Counted from the first letter of the stretch, positions 1 through 11,534 are shown. The stretch is 64,000 bases of DNA from Myxocyprinus asiaticus (GCF_019703515.2 NC_059372.1:23670931-23734930); one strand, 5' to 3'. Notes: generated from the sequence alone by a model not told the origin. Program-made: numbers and translations.

Positions 1-730
1 TGTCCGGACATCCTGTTTTTCACTTGTTTTCCTATGTAAGCATGTGCTAGACAGATGTCTTTGACCGTTGTGCCGTGTCTCAGTTATTTCAGCATCTTGC
101 ACAGGAGCGGCACGTTTTGTAGACTGTGTTGAGTTAAAAAGAACTTTAACTGTTAAAAACCCATCTCAAGACCTGCATTCTGCTCTAATTGTGGCGCTGT
201 GTCTAGAATTTTTAGAACAAGGATGTGTCATTGTAAAAGGCCCTTTACATGGGCATGTATGTTTTATTAACATTGCAATTTCAGGTTAAAATTTCCTCAC
301 ATATACAACATTTAGCTTTTTTGTACTTTTCTAGAATCCATAGCGCGAAACACACAGCGCAGTCAGTGTAATGCCTTTCCCGAAAGAAAGACTCTTATGA
401 GCCGGTTCTTTTTAGTAAATCAAAAACACTTTAGTCAGAGAAGTTCCTAAATTAATCTCACTGACCTAGAAGTCCAACTTTGAAATAAACCAAGAACTGT
501 TACAGTGTTATGTAATGTTTTATTCAAGCCTCCTAGACTTAAATCAGGCAGTGCAGTTACTGACTGGTTGATCATATGACAATGTGTAGTTAAAGTTTAC
601 GAGTTTTGTTGTAATCAATGGATTTTTATATTTTAAAAATTGAATGAATAAAATATGTTAGCACAAATTGATTTAGAATTTTAATTATTGGATTGCATGC
701 CTCTAAAAAATCTTTAAAAAATAATTTAAA
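1..730. other. Left-edge non-coding flank with degraded repeat
   Basis: Positions 1-289 show nothing I can recognise; the short plus-strand reading frame there has no family features. From about 290 the sequence looks like old repeat: it contains the phrase gagccggttctttttagt near 400-418, common in fish hAT-type repeats. A block at about 570-690 resembles the block at 34288-34400 (both contain acaatgtgtagtt followed by an AT-rich stretch). The L1 5' end begins at about 731. The hAT assignment is tentative. Confidence 0.4.
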
Positions 731-904
731 AGGAGGTCACGTGACACCATGCATGGTTCGGATGTGTGAACGGCGAGCTCTGCGCACTTTGCTAGTTTTA
801 ACACTTTTAATGGTATAAACCGGTGAGATTCGATACACTCTGTTTCATAACTGTTCTAGGAGGACAATATGTCAAAGAATTCAAAAATCTCAGGCTCTGG
901 AGAC

Positions 905-1138
905 TGTGGCAGGGCGGAGGGCGGGGCCAGGCCGTAATTCTGCACACCTGGTCCCTAATCAGGCTGATCAACCTCGAGAGGGATAAAGGCGACCAGAGAC
1001 AGCGGTTCGAGAGAGAGAGAGTTATGGGCAGCTGCCCGGCATGTGTTTGTGTTTTTGTTTAAGTTAATCATTAAACTATTATTTATATTGTTAAGCTGGT
1101 TCTCTCCTCCTCCTTTCCATTGAACTTCATATATAGAC
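905..1138. mobile_element. 234-bp insertion inside L1 ORF1, LTR-like or MITE-like
   Basis: Comparison with copy B shows that L1 sequence runs ggctctggagac directly into attaaaagacacttat. In copy A, 234 bp are inserted at that point and the bases agac are repeated at the right edge (901-904 and 1135-1138), a candidate 4-bp target duplication. The insert starts tgtggcaggg, is GC-rich at first, and carries a cattaaactatt polyadenylation-like motif near 1068 and ctggttctctcctcctcc near 1095. TG start, size and layout suggest a small solo LTR or TRIM-like unit, but the right end is not a clear CA. Classification is inference. Confidence 0.55.
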
Positions 1139-1153
1139 ATTAAAAGACACTTA

Positions 1154-1582
1154 GCGGGAGCCTGGGTAGCTCAGCGAGTAAAGACGCTGATTACCATCCC
1201 TGGAGTCGCAAGTTTGAATCCAGGGTGTGCTGAGTGACTCCAGCCAGGTCTCCTAAGCAACTAAATTGGCCCAGTTGCTAGGGAGGGTAGAGTCACATGG
1301 GGTAACCTCCTCGTGGTCACTATAATGAGGTTCTCGCTCTCGGTGGGGCGCGTAGAGGGTTGTGCGTGGATGCCGCGGAGAATTGCGTGAAGCCTACACA
1401 CATGCTATGTCTCCGCGGTAATGCGCTAAACATGCCACATGATAAGATGCGCGGATTGATGGTCTCAGACGCAGAGACCGCCACCCAGAGTGAGGCGAGG
1501 CACTACGCCACCACGAGGACTTAGAGCGCATTGGGAATTGGGCATTCGAAATTGGGGAGAAAAAGGGAGAAAATCAAAGAAA
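1154..1582 (+). mobile_element. tRNA-derived SINE, copy 1
   Basis: This 429-bp element begins gcgggagcctgggtagctca and carries RNA polymerase III internal promoter boxes: A box tagctcagcgag at 1167-1178 and B box gtttgaatcc at 1212-1221. It ends in an A-rich tail at about 1555-1582. It is flanked by a 12-bp target-site duplication, aaaagacactta, at 1142-1153 and 1583-1594; copy B of the L1 has this sequence once. The copy at 26596-27039 is clearly the same family. The body after the tRNA head ends gggaattgggcattcgaaat. I do not know the family's published name. Confidence 0.9.
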
Positions 1583-2309
1583 AAAAGACACTTACATTCT
1601 CAAGCTGATACCCCTGAGAAGGCCATACACAAATCGAGTTTGGTCGGGGAAGTGCGGAAAATTCAGTGAGAAATGTTGAACATATTGGCAATGCTGATGA
1701 AGGTCGTTGCTGACTTGGAAGATCTTGCTGTAATACGTCGATCGATCACTGCCATGGAGACAAAATTCACGAGAGAGGGGGATGTCAACAAACGGATTGA
1801 TTATCTGGAGTCATCGGAGAAGGGACTAGCTGCTAATCCGCTAGCGACCAAGGTGGATTTGGAGTGCGTCTGTGAGAAATTGGAGGATATGGAGAACCGT
1901 AACCGGTGGAATAACGTCCAAATCATCGGAATTCCTGAAGCCGAAGCGGGTTAGGATATGGTGAAATTCGTGGATGGGCTTTTTCCGAATCTGCTTGACA
2001 TAACAGGCCATAAGCTGGAACTTGAGCGAGCTCACAGGGTTCCGGCTCGGCGATCCGCTGAGGGAGAGAGGCCCTGATCAATTCTGTCCAAATTTCTGAG
2101 ATCATCCAATAAAGATCTTGTGTTGCGCAAGGCGAGGAGTAAAAGGAAGGCTTTTTTGGAATAACCACAGCATTTTCTTTTTTCCAGACTTTGCGAATTC
2201 GACAAGAGAGAAACATGATCGATTCAAGGAATGCAAGAAACTCTTACATCAATGGAAGGTCGCTTTTGCACTGATGTTCCTGGCCAAATTGAGAATAGAT
2301 GCTAAGGAT

Positions 2310-3010
2310 GGCCGTAAAACATTTACATGTCCCCAGCAAGCGATGTCCTTCATAAAGTCAATGGAGTAATTTATTTTGTGGTACTCACGTTGTAGCCAAA
2401 TGGACCGACTCACTGAACATTCAACTTGACTGTTCGAGGAACTGAGCACCTTTTTTGTTTCTTTTTGTGCTGGTTTTGCCTAGTGGCTGGAGTTTGTTTT
2501 GTGGAGTAACACTCCTTCGGGACTGTTGAGTGGATGAATCTGCACATTCTTTGTGCTTATGCCTCCTATTGGCTTGAGTATGTTTTGTGGAGTATTTCTT
2601 GCAAGACATTGGAGTGATTAGGTAATTTGTTGCACTCATGTAGCAGCCGAATGGGCCGGCTCACTGAACATTCGTTTGACTGTCCGAGGAAACTGAGGGC
2701 CCCTTTTGTTTTTGTTTTGTTTTGTTTGTGCTGGCCATAAAACATTTACATGTCCCCAGCAAGCGATGTCCTTCATAAAGTCAATGGAGTAAGTTATTTT
2801 GTGGTACTCACGTTGTAGCCGAATGGACCGACTCACTGAACTCACTTGACTGTTCAAGGAACTGAGCACCTTTTTTGTTTCTTTTTGTGCTGGTTCTGCC
2901 TAGTGGCTGGAGATTGTTTTGTGGAATAACACACCTTCGGACAGTTATGTGGATGAATCTACATGTTCTTTGTGTTTATTCCACCTATTGGCTGGAGTTT
3001 GTGTTATAGA
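2310..3010 (+). repeat. Direct tandem duplication inside L1 copy A, period 423 bp
   Basis: The sequence from ggccgtaaaacatttacatg (2310) recurs at 2733 with only scattered differences and continues past gtagtggctggag to about 3010. A shorter related block (gccgaatgggccggctcact) lies between at 2645, so the arrangement is about two and a half units. It duplicates the ORF1 C-terminus and the inter-ORF region. Unequal exchange after insertion is the simplest explanation. Confidence 0.8.
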
Positions 3011-3278
3011 TTATCTGTTGTTGTGTAACTCTGTCTCACAAAATTCGTATAGAAACACCGGACTTTAGAAGCAATCCGGCTGGAAAGTTGTCGCTGGGGC
3101 TCTCGTAGGCGTGCATGGACTGTTTGAGTTTCAAGAGATGGACGCCAGTTGGTGCTGTCATGCGCAGGGTTAATCCGCACGTTTTTCTTGTCGCACTAAT
3201 GTTGGAATGTGGTCTTTATAATTTTGTTTTTAACACACAATCTATTTTTTCTCATATGTCAATATTTAAAATGTTAAT

Positions 3279-6200
3279 ATGAGCAGATTGTCTCTCTCCA
3301 CGTGGAATGTGAATGGGTTGGGGCACCCCATAAAAAGAAGGAAGGTTATTTCTCTTCTTAAGCGTAAGAAATATGATATAGTTTTTCTATAGGAAATGCA
3401 TCTTTCCCCGCAGGAAGCTGAAAAATTTGGGATGATATGGGGTGGACATGTTTTCTTTAGTGCTGGCTCAAGTAAAAGCAGGGAAGTCATTACACTGATA
3501 AGTAAGCATCTACAATTCAAATGTTTTAAACAGATTAAAGATAAATTAGGAAGAGTCCTTATTGTTTTACCAGAAATTCAGGTGCAAAGTCTTATTTTGG
3601 CTGATATTTACGCACCTAACGTTGATGATCAGGGCTTTTAATAGATCTTGAATGGATGTTGCAAGCCGCTGGCATCCCTCATGATATAATATTGGGAGGA
3701 GACTTTAATCTTTTGATGGACTCAGTCTTTGATCATAGTGAAGCAAAAGTGTGCAAGCCCCCTAGAGCAACACTGATGCTTCATAGGATGTGCAAAAATC
3801 TTGGTCTTACAGATATTTGGAGACTTCTGATCCCATCTGGTAGGGACTACATATTTTTTTCATCAGTCCTTAAGATTTATTCTAGAATAGATTTTTTTTA
3901 TATATCTAAGACCCTCATTTTTGTTGATTGCTCAATTGGAAACATTTTAGTCTCAGATCAGGCCCTGGTGAGTTTAGAGATGCTGCCACATATGGAGAAA
4001 AGGAAATCATATAGTTGGCGCTTCAATGTATCCCTTTTCCAAAATCCTGAATTCCAAAAAATGTTAAAGGCTGAAATCAATGTTTATACGGAGACCAACT
4101 GGTCCTCAGTATCCTCTGTGGGTGTGGCTTGGGAGGTACTTAAGGGGGTTCTAAGGGGCCGGATCATACAGTATGCCTCATACACCAAAAAATCCAAAGC
4201 ACGAGAACTCGTGGAGCTGGAAGGGAATATTAAAAGTGCAGAGGCAGAGCTAAAGCCCCAAATATCGTCTGATGGCCTCAGAGAATTGTCCCGATTGAAA
4301 TACAGATATAACACTGGAAGGAGGAGTTTTGGCTATTCAGGGCAAGACAGTCATACTTTGAGTCGGGGCACAAGGCAGGATAACTTCTTGCTAGATATAT
4401 AAAACAGAGAGAGTATTTTTCTGCCGTTCCCTCAGTGAAATCTGCTGGTGGTGAAATATTTACCTCGGCCATTGATATTAATAATCTTGATCTCTATAGA
4501 TCCATGTCTTCGTCTACTGATGAGGATATTAGTAACTTTGTGGAACCATTAGAACTCCATAAACTGACGACTGAGCAAAACATTTTGGAGGAGCTTGGCG
4601 AGGTAATTAAGGCCTTGCCTACAGGCAAGGCTCTGGCGCCAGATGGCTTTGCTGCTGAGTTTTTTAGATCTTATGCTACAGAATTGGCTCCACTTTTGCT
4701 AGAAGTTTATATGGAATCATTAAAGAATGGAAAGCTTCCACCAACCATGACACAAGCCCGGATCAGTCTGATTTGTCTGAAGGACAAAGATCCAAGCGAG
4801 TGTTTGAGTTACCGTCCAATTTCCATGATCCAGCTAGATACTAAAATATTGTAAAAAATTTGGGCTAACTGATTAAGTAAGGTTATGACATCTCTTATAC
4901 ATATAGATCAGGTGGTGTTTATTCTGGGACGTAGCTCTTCTGATAACATTAGGAGTTTCATCAAAATCATGTGGTCAGTGGCGAATGATCAGACTCCGGT
5001 CGTTGCCATCTCACTTGACGCCGAAAAGGCTTTTGATATGGTAGATTATTTTAGGGGATTATCTTTTTAAGGTTTTGGAAATGTATGGGTTTGGGAATAC
5101 TTTTATTGGTTGGATTGTTACTTTATAGACACCCGGTAGCAGCAGTACAAAAGACAGGATTAATTTCAGATTATTTTACTCTGGATAGGGGCACCCGGCA
5201 TGGTTGGCCTCTTTCCCCATTATTGTTTTGTCTTGCTCTGGAACCATTAGCAGCTGCGATAAGAAAGGAGGATGATTTGTGTGGCGCATAAGCTTTTTCT
5301 TTATGCAGATGATATTTCATTACTAATCTCTGACCCTACTAGATCTATGCCTTGCCTCCACAGAATTATTAATTCCTTAGTTAGTTAATTAGTTAGTTAA
5401 TTTTGACCCTTTAATAAAAAGGTTTTCGAGCGATGTGGGCAGGTGGGCTTCATTACATTTATCTATGATTGGGAAGGTTAATGTTAAAACATGGAATTGT
5501 ATTCCAAAATTCAACTACCTGCTACAGTCTCTCCCTATAGATGTCCCCCTTTCTTATTTCAAGCTATTTGATAGCATAGCGAAGTTCTTCATTTGGAATG
5601 GTAAATGTCCCAGATTATATTTCAGTAAGTTGCATAGGCCGATTGACAAAGGTGGACTAGGTCTACACAAGATTTTGTTTTATTATTATACATTCGGTCT
5701 CAGACATTTGGCTCATTGGTCGCTTTCACCTGAGAGAGCCCCTCCCTGGTTTTGTATTGACCAGGAAGTTCTTGACCCTATTTTGCCATTGCAAAGCCTT
5801 TCTATTAAACTAACCGGAGAAGTTAAGTTATACCCCGTTATCTCGCATTTGCACTCGGTATGGACAAAAGTGTCCAGAGTGTTTAATTCTGACATTTATT
5901 TAAATGTTGCCTCGAGCATATGGCTGAACCCAAAATTATGTATTAATAAGTCCCCTTTCTGCTGGTAAGAGGGGACTGTGAGGTAGGTTAATACACTCGG
6001 TGACATATATGATAGTGGAGTGTTTAGATCTTTTGAAAATTTGGTTCAACATTTTGGGATTCCCAGATCTCAGTTTTTTAGGTATTTACAGCTGTGCCAC
6101 CTGCTCTGTACTATTTTTGGGAGTGGCATACACCCCCCTAAAGTGGCAGATACTCTGGGAATGGTAATTACTGCTTTTGGAAAAGGACATGAGGCATCAG

Positions 6201-7140
6201 TGTATTACTCCCTGCTAATTCAGAGTCTGGGGGATGGAGCTTTAATTTCTATCAAGAGATTATGGGAAAAAGATTTAAACTTGGTATTGGAAGAGGGAGT
6301 ATGGGCTAGGATTCTAAAAAAACGTCAAGTCCGCCTTAGAGCCCTACCGATATGGGATTTTTGAGACCGATATGATACCGATTTTAGAGGGGGAAAATTC
6401 ACCGATTACTGATATGGTGACCGATATAGCTAATTTCTGAGCTGGAATGAAAACAGACATTTTCTATGTGGATTGTGCACCGATTTTGCACCGATATGAC
6501 TATGCAAAGGTACTCAGAAGTCTGTTTTCTTAAACAAATATTTTTATCAAATAATATTTGACATTATTATTATACATTGTCAACAAATTCTAAAAATTGG
6601 TAAAATATACGCTAATACCGATATATCGGTGAAAGGCTAATATCAGCCGATAATATCATTTACATCGATAATATTGGACCCCATCTAGATTGTATAGGCT
6701 TGGTCTTAAAGACACACCCACCTGCTAGCGATGTCATTCAGAAGATTGAGACACAACCCATGTTTTTTGGTGGTGTGTTAAGATCCAAGAATTCTGGTTG
6801 AAGGTTCAGAGTTTTATGTGTGACGTATTGGGTACTCGGATTTCGTTTTGCCCCAGACTCTGTGTTTTGTGCGATGAGGCGGTGTGGGGAATAAACATTT
6901 AAGAAACTGGGTTCTGGCCAGTGTAATGATCGGCAGACAAATTGTTTTAAGGGGATGGAGGTCGGCTGGAGCACCCCATTTCAGGCGTGGTGCACGGTGA
7001 TGGGGATGGTGGCGGCTTTTGAGGAAGTCATTTAGAAGACTAGGTAACTTGGATTTGTTTGTTGGGAAATGGGGCAACTATCTGGAGTTTTTGGAGGGCT
7101 CTTGGGGAGGGGCAGTGGAGAGGTATAGGTATAAATTTGT
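3279..7140 (+). pseudogene. L1-like ORF2 (endonuclease-reverse transcriptase), broken
   Basis: ORF2 nicks target DNA and reverse-transcribes the element RNA. The likely start is ATG 3279, giving SLSTWNVNGLGHP, the N-terminal APE-type endonuclease motif. The frame stops at about 3390 and resumes in pieces: 3396-3641 (endonuclease, ADIYAPN), 3656-4402 (GGDFNLLMD; SRIDFFYIS), 4435-4854 (RT entry with LPTGKALAPDGF and SYRPISM), 4885-5070 (SLDAEKAFDMV), 5085-5291 (GTRHGWPLSPLLF), YADD at 5302-5313 just after a stop, then thumb and C-terminal regions at 5435-5968 and 6020-6340. The frame is then cut by a repeat and continues, with stops, to about 7140. At least eight breaks are visible, so it is inactive. 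Confidence 0.85.
6341..6672. mobile_element. Short repeat rich in accgatat inserted in L1 ORF2
   Basis: The L1 coding sequence breaks off after gtcaagtccgcc and resumes at about 6673 (ggaccccatctagattgtat). Between them is an AT-rich segment with repeated accgatat or taccgatatatcggtg motifs in both orientations (near 6346, 6398, 6490 and 6618). Inverted accgatatatcggt motifs are seen in fish MITEs. Some L1 sequence was probably lost at the left junction, so the exact ends are uncertain. Confidence 0.6.
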
Positions 7141-7370
7141 GTGATTATTATTTAAATATTTTTTTGTTTGTTTGATTGTTTTTTGTATTTTTGTGTGTAT
7201 ATACTCATGTGTGTCCACAGGGATGTTTGTTGAGGGTCAGGACGGGGTTGGGGATTGGGATGGGGAGGGGTAATAATGGGGGTTAAATGTTAATTTTATG
7301 TATATACCTTTTGCTTTTCTTTATTTATATTTACTGTATGAATCAATAAAAATGTTAATCACAAAAAGTC

Positions 7371-7944
7371 ATTTAAAAACACTCCTTTTGCAAAAATTTT
7401 ACTAAATTTTTCTCTGATTCATTATATCTGAAAACCCTAATAAGTCTATCACACTCATCTGATTGAGTAAACTCGTTCCCTCAATTAATTCCACTAAGTA
7501 ATGGGGGTCTCTCAAAACTTGAGTATTTCAGTTCAATTAACTTGATGTTCAAGTAGAGTGAACTTAAATATTTAAGTTGAGTTAAGATGCAAGTAGACTT
7601 AACTCAGACTTGCTATTTAAATATTGTTGTTTCTACTGTTAATAATTTGAATTGAATTGATTACATTTTAGATCAAACAATAGCAAAGCTCAAGTAAAGA
7701 TGATAACTGATTCTAGGTCAGTCATTAAATAAACGTATTTCTCCACATAAATGCATATATACCTTTAGCACGGCTAAAATCGCTTACAGCACTTTTAACA
7801 ATTAAAATCTAAAGTCTATGGATTTTTAAAACAAATAAGTTTAATGAACTCAAATATTTGAGTTATGAGCCCAAAACTTGACATTTCAAGTAATACCTAA
7901 TTAAGACAACTTGATATGTTTCGTAATGACAACTTTAGGGTTTA
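7371..7944. other. AT-rich non-coding stretch
   Basis: No credible reading frame or recognisable repeat is seen after the L1 3' end. The sequence is AT-rich with several tta/taa runs and an aagttgagtta-type motif repeated loosely around 7510-7620. Confidence 0.4.
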
Positions 7945-8290
7945 CAGTAAAATCTGAAATGATCTCATCATTTGGCAATAGACTGCTGAGGGCAGTAAAT
8001 GCAATTAAAATTGCATTTATTTCCAAATAGGCCTATTTCTTCCTCATAAGTAAGAATTTCAAATGGAAGCGTTAAGGAATTATAATCGTTAAGAGCAATC
8101 AGAACCGCAACCAGGATCGTAAAATTCCTTACAATTCCCATTCATCCTTAATAATACTTATGCAAGAATTTGAAAAATTCTGTAGTTTTAGAAGGTGTAA
8201 AGCATGTCACAATACAGGACACTGCTTAATGTTAAATTTGTAAGTCGCCTTGGATAAAAGTGACAGCTAAATGAATAAATGCAAATAGCC
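7945..8290. repeat. Degraded repeat end plus a retrotransposon 3' tail
   Basis: Positions 7945-8155 match 34420-34632 in order (tgatctcatcatttggca, attgcatttatttccaaata, gtaaaattccttacaattcc). The end resembles the tattccttacgattcccat terminus of a hAT-type fish repeat. At 8227-8280 the text gtcgccttggataaaagtga followed by gctaaatgaataaatgcaaa is a widespread teleost non-LTR/SINE 3' tail, also seen at 41690-41735. Confidence 0.55.
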
Positions 8291-8569
8291 CTTTTATCAT
8301 TTATAATTTATTATTTAAAAAAAATAACTTATGCTGGAAAAATATATGCTGGATTAACCTGAGACAGTGAGTGTTTCAAAGTGTATTTGTTTAGCTGACA
8401 GTAGAACAGGGTCAGTTGTACTGTATGTAAAAAGTGACATTTGGGAGGAAAGCGTGTATTCTTATATAGCCCTAGTGGCTTTGTAATGATCAGCTGCATG
8501 AGCTGATAGATAAGCCGTGTACCTTTCCCACCAACACCCACATAGACACACCAAGCTCTGATACCAGTA

Positions 8570-8602
8570 TATATATATACACACAAACACACACACACAC
8601 AC
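8570..8602. repeat. Dinucleotide microsatellite (TA then CA)
   Basis: A short at run at 8570-8579 passes into an ac run with one interruption (acacaaacacacacacacac). The overlapping minus-strand frames rich in V, C and Y residues are translations of this repeat, not genes. Confidence 0.85.
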
Positions 8603-8779
8603 CCTTCCCCCACCTGCCTGTAAACCTTTCCTGCACCATGTTCCCCTAACTGACTCCACCAGCTTTAGTGATTGTACATTTCCTGATTAATTTCTCTACA
8701 TGATCTTAAGGATTTTTGATGGTTTTAGAGCTACACAAACTAAATTAGAAACTAATGTCTCACCTGTTTGTTTTTAGGA

Positions 8780-9010
8780 AAAAATTGTTAGTGCTCTTCA
8801 AAACGTTTATCTCTGCGGCAGCTAAATCACAGTTTGAAGCGAAAATGGCTAATAAAATAAACGGAAAATGCCTGTTGTGTGTTTGGTGCGTTTTTCTGGT
8901 GGGCTCTAATTTGCTGTAATTCATGAATGCAACACACTGCAGAGTCTGCCTGGCTGTTCGCTTCTGTCCTGATGAGGGATCCTGCCGTTGCCATAGCAGC
9001 ATAGCCTCGG
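8780..9010. promoter_or_regulatory. Candidate conserved non-coding island in samd11 intron 2
   Basis: This unique, moderately GC-richer stretch contains clustered homeodomain/POU-like words (gctaatttgctgtaattcat-type text near 8905-8930, gctaataaaataaac near 8848) and no frame with coding character. It lies about 6 kb downstream of samd11 exon 2, within intron 2. The regulatory role is inference from composition and position; conservation was not tested. Confidence 0.3.
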
Positions 9011-9621
9011 TTCCATGAGGGATACAAACACACCACTACACAAACCCTCCTATGGCATATACACACACACGCACACATTCAGTCTAACCCCCCACAGTGA
9101 GGGAGCTGTTGTGAGACTGTGTGGCGTCAGCCCCCATTCCTGCCCGTACCCAGCCCTCCAGCAACGCTTTGCCAAATGTGCGTTTGCCAACGCTGACAAA
9201 CCTCAGCTAATACCACACACTCTATAGCAAAAATATTACAGTCTAAGTACACTGCCGACAGTGAATTTAAATCGAACAAACAACACCTAAATTACTTAGT
9301 AAACGAACAGTTTTTACAAACGCACTATCATGTCATCATGCATTTAGTTTAGTAGATCTGGAATATGTGGAATAGAAAAGTGGCAAGTAAAGTAAATGTT
9401 AATATATCCTCCCTGGCCAACTCACTATACAGTAGGGTTGGGAATCAGCATGGACCGGACGATACGATAATATTGCGATTTCTATGTTTAATGTGTAGTT
9501 ATTGAAAACTGATGTTTTACTCACTTTTATCTGCATTGTTCATCGGTGCTTTGCACAATTATTTTGTTAGCTCATTCAGACTTTGGATTTTGATCGAATA
9601 GTAATAATTGACTGTATGTTG

Positions 9622-10220
9622 ACTTATATTCTGGGCTCAATACGAGTTAAGCTCAATTGACAGCATTTGTGGCATGATGATTACAAGTATTTAAAAAAGT
9701 ATTTCGAATCGTCCCTTTTTTTTTTTTAAAGGCAAAGATTTAGGGTACAGTGAGGCACTTACAATGGAAGTGAATGGAGCCAATTTTTGGACAGTTTAAA
9801 GGCAGAAATGTGAAGCTTATAATTTTGTAAAAGCACTTATATTAATTCTGTTAAAACTCATGTAATTTTTACGGTCATTTTAGGATTTTAGGGTTTGTTG
9901 AATCACATCTTCATGGCAATGAGTGGTAAAAATTGGCTATAACTTTACACAGCAAATGTTAGTTAGCAATTTTATCACACTAAAATCATGTTATTGTTAA
10001 CATGCATATTGTTTACATCTTCAGGCTATACTTTTGAAACAGTGAGTATTTTAACATTTTAATGTTTTGACCACATTCACTTCCATCTAAGTGCCTCAAT
10101 GTGACACAGATTTGTCTTTTTTAAAGAAAAGGAAGGTCGAAATGTATTTTTGTGGTAATCAATATTATGCCACAAATGCTGTCGATTGAGCTTAACTTGT
10201 ATTGGACTTGGAATATTCCT
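9622..10220. mobile_element. TTAA-type palindromic MITE, family 2, near complete
   Basis: The left end reads ctgggctcaatacgagttaa and the right end reads gagcttaacttgtattggac, imperfect inverted repeats that extend inward (cagcatttgtggcat and its complement; cttccattgtaag-type words on both sides). The right edge is ggaatattcct followed by TTAA at 10221-10224. Family 2 copies are also at 17046-17396 and 27609-28038. No transposase is encoded. Confidence 0.75.
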
Positions 10221-10539
10221 TTAATGCTACAGTATATTTTGTCCTCTCACACATGTTCTCAGAATGGTGGTCACTCTCCTTTTTCCTCAAAAATATTTTA
10301 CTAAAAATATTAATTCTTGGCATGAGAATATTGATACTGTATTGTGAGGTAAAATTCTTTGAAGCATCAAATTTTCCCCCCACTCTAACTACGCAGTGGA
10401 CCTATTTAGTATATTTGGGTAACTTCTGCGGGTTGTTAGCTGTACAATGAATACATCAACAACAGCTAAGATTGTTCTCTTTGAAGGACCAACTCTGAAA
10501 TGTTTAGACTGCAACATCACTATCCTCCATGTTTTTTAA

Positions 10540-10745
10540 CCAGCCGTATTCCCAACCCCCCACTGACAACTTTTTATAATGACCCAGTACGCAGTGGGGG
10601 GAAGCCCTGATTCGAAGAGATATTTACGAGACGGAGCGGAGCGTAATTTCCTGCCAGCCTCCACTAGTTCCGCTGAAAAAACAGGGGAAAGGAAGCACAT
10701 TTCTCCTGGGAGACAACAGCCAGGCCAGCTGAGTGGCTCTGACAC
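10540..10745. promoter_or_regulatory. Unique GC-richer island, candidate regulatory element
   Basis: This is a block of non-repetitive sequence (acgagacggagcggagcgta; ctcctgggagacaacagcca) in an AT-rich, repeat-rich intron. The overlapping minus-strand frame of about 69 codons has no family features. It is listed as a possible enhancer within samd11 intron 2 on composition alone. Confidence 0.25.
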
Positions 10746-11530
10746 TTAAAGGGACCAACACGTGAACATCTATCAGTCCACACTGAAACATACAAACAAT
10801 GGTTCAATGATATCAAGCACTCTGCATTAGGGCATATCTAAATATGATCTGTTAGAGGAAGGTTATAAAGAACCTCACAACAGTCCACAGCCTGCATATA
10901 ACTCCTAAGCTAACTGTTGTGATGAACTCATGAACTCGGAGTGGAGCCAAGATGGATAACTTGATAGACATTTCACCATGTCCTGCCTCTGATTAGGGGT
11001 AAAAAGCTGCTGAAGATGTGGTTACAGAGTAATGAGAGGTGAAAGATGGTACTGAGCTCTTTAGAATGATTCAAAGTCTTGGTAGGTCAAAATGTCAGAA
11101 ATAAAACTTTATATACTCTGTGGTAATTATTTTGAGCTCTTCCCTTCAATGCAAACAAATGTATTATTTTACTAATGTACTGAAATCAAAGGATGCCATA
11201 AGAAACATAAGACACAAGGTGCATATCAGCCTTTTAAGTTCACTTTGGAAGAATTCTTCTATTTGAAAACATGAACGTGTGAGTTTTTGACTGTACATTA
11301 AAAAACGTAAGTGCACTATCTAATACAGGGGTGTTAATTGTATTCTTAATGTTCAGTATTTCTCTCATACAGAAACATTAATACGTGTGAAGATTTATGT
11401 AGTGTATTGTGTGAAAGTATGAGCACTTTTATGAGAAAGTGTGTGTGTACTGTAAGTGTTTGTCTGGTTAGAAACCTGCCTGGCCCTTAAAAATTATGTT
11501 TGTCATTTTTTCAATGTTAAAATTCTTTCT
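10746..11530. other. Intronic stretch without recognised features
   Basis: No gene, RNA or repeat that I can name. The sequence is AT-rich with ordinary complexity, and all frames are short. Confidence 0.4.
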
Positions 11531-11534
11531 TCTA

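Larger units (their letters stand above)
869..2369 (+). pseudogene. L1-like ORF1 (nucleic-acid-binding coiled-coil protein), broken
   Basis: ORF1 proteins of L1-type LINEs trimerise through a coiled coil and bind the element RNA. The start ATG at 869 follows the same context as in copy B. The frame is cut after about 12 codons by the insertion at 905 and the SINE at 1154, then resumes at about 1600. The stretch at 1673-1954 encodes heptad-like leucines and isoleucines followed by an ENRNRWNN-x-QIIGIPE segment, the entry to the RRM-like domain of this family. A stop at about 1952 and frame changes follow; the C-terminal part reappears in another frame at 2118-2369 (segment FADKECKKLL-like, ending FIKSME). 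It is not translatable as one protein. Confidence 0.75.
731..7370 (+). mobile_element. L1-like LINE, copy A, near full length but decayed and interrupted
   Basis: A non-LTR retrotransposon on the plus strand. In order it has a 5' UTR starting near ggtcacgtgac, an ORF1 remnant (869-2369), an ORF2 remnant with endonuclease, reverse transcriptase (YADD at 5302-5313) and C-terminal parts (3279 to about 7140), and a short A-rich 3' end after aataaaaatgttaatcac near 7344. The start matches the start of the inverted copy at 61477-63310, so both preserve the same 5' end. Copy A carries a 234-bp insertion (905-1138), a SINE (1154-1582), a 423-bp tandem duplication (2310 onward) and another repeat at about 6341-6672. 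Many stops and frameshifts make it non-autonomous. It is an L1/Tx1-type element by domain order; I cannot name the subfamily. Confidence 0.85.

Noticed and set aside
1154..1230. Possible functional tRNA gene in the SINE head
   Set aside because: A and B boxes are present, but the cloverleaf cannot be formed cleanly and the sequence continues as a SINE with tail and target duplication.
8329..9078. Minus-strand V/C-rich frames
   Set aside because: Translations of a ca/ta microsatellite and its flanks.
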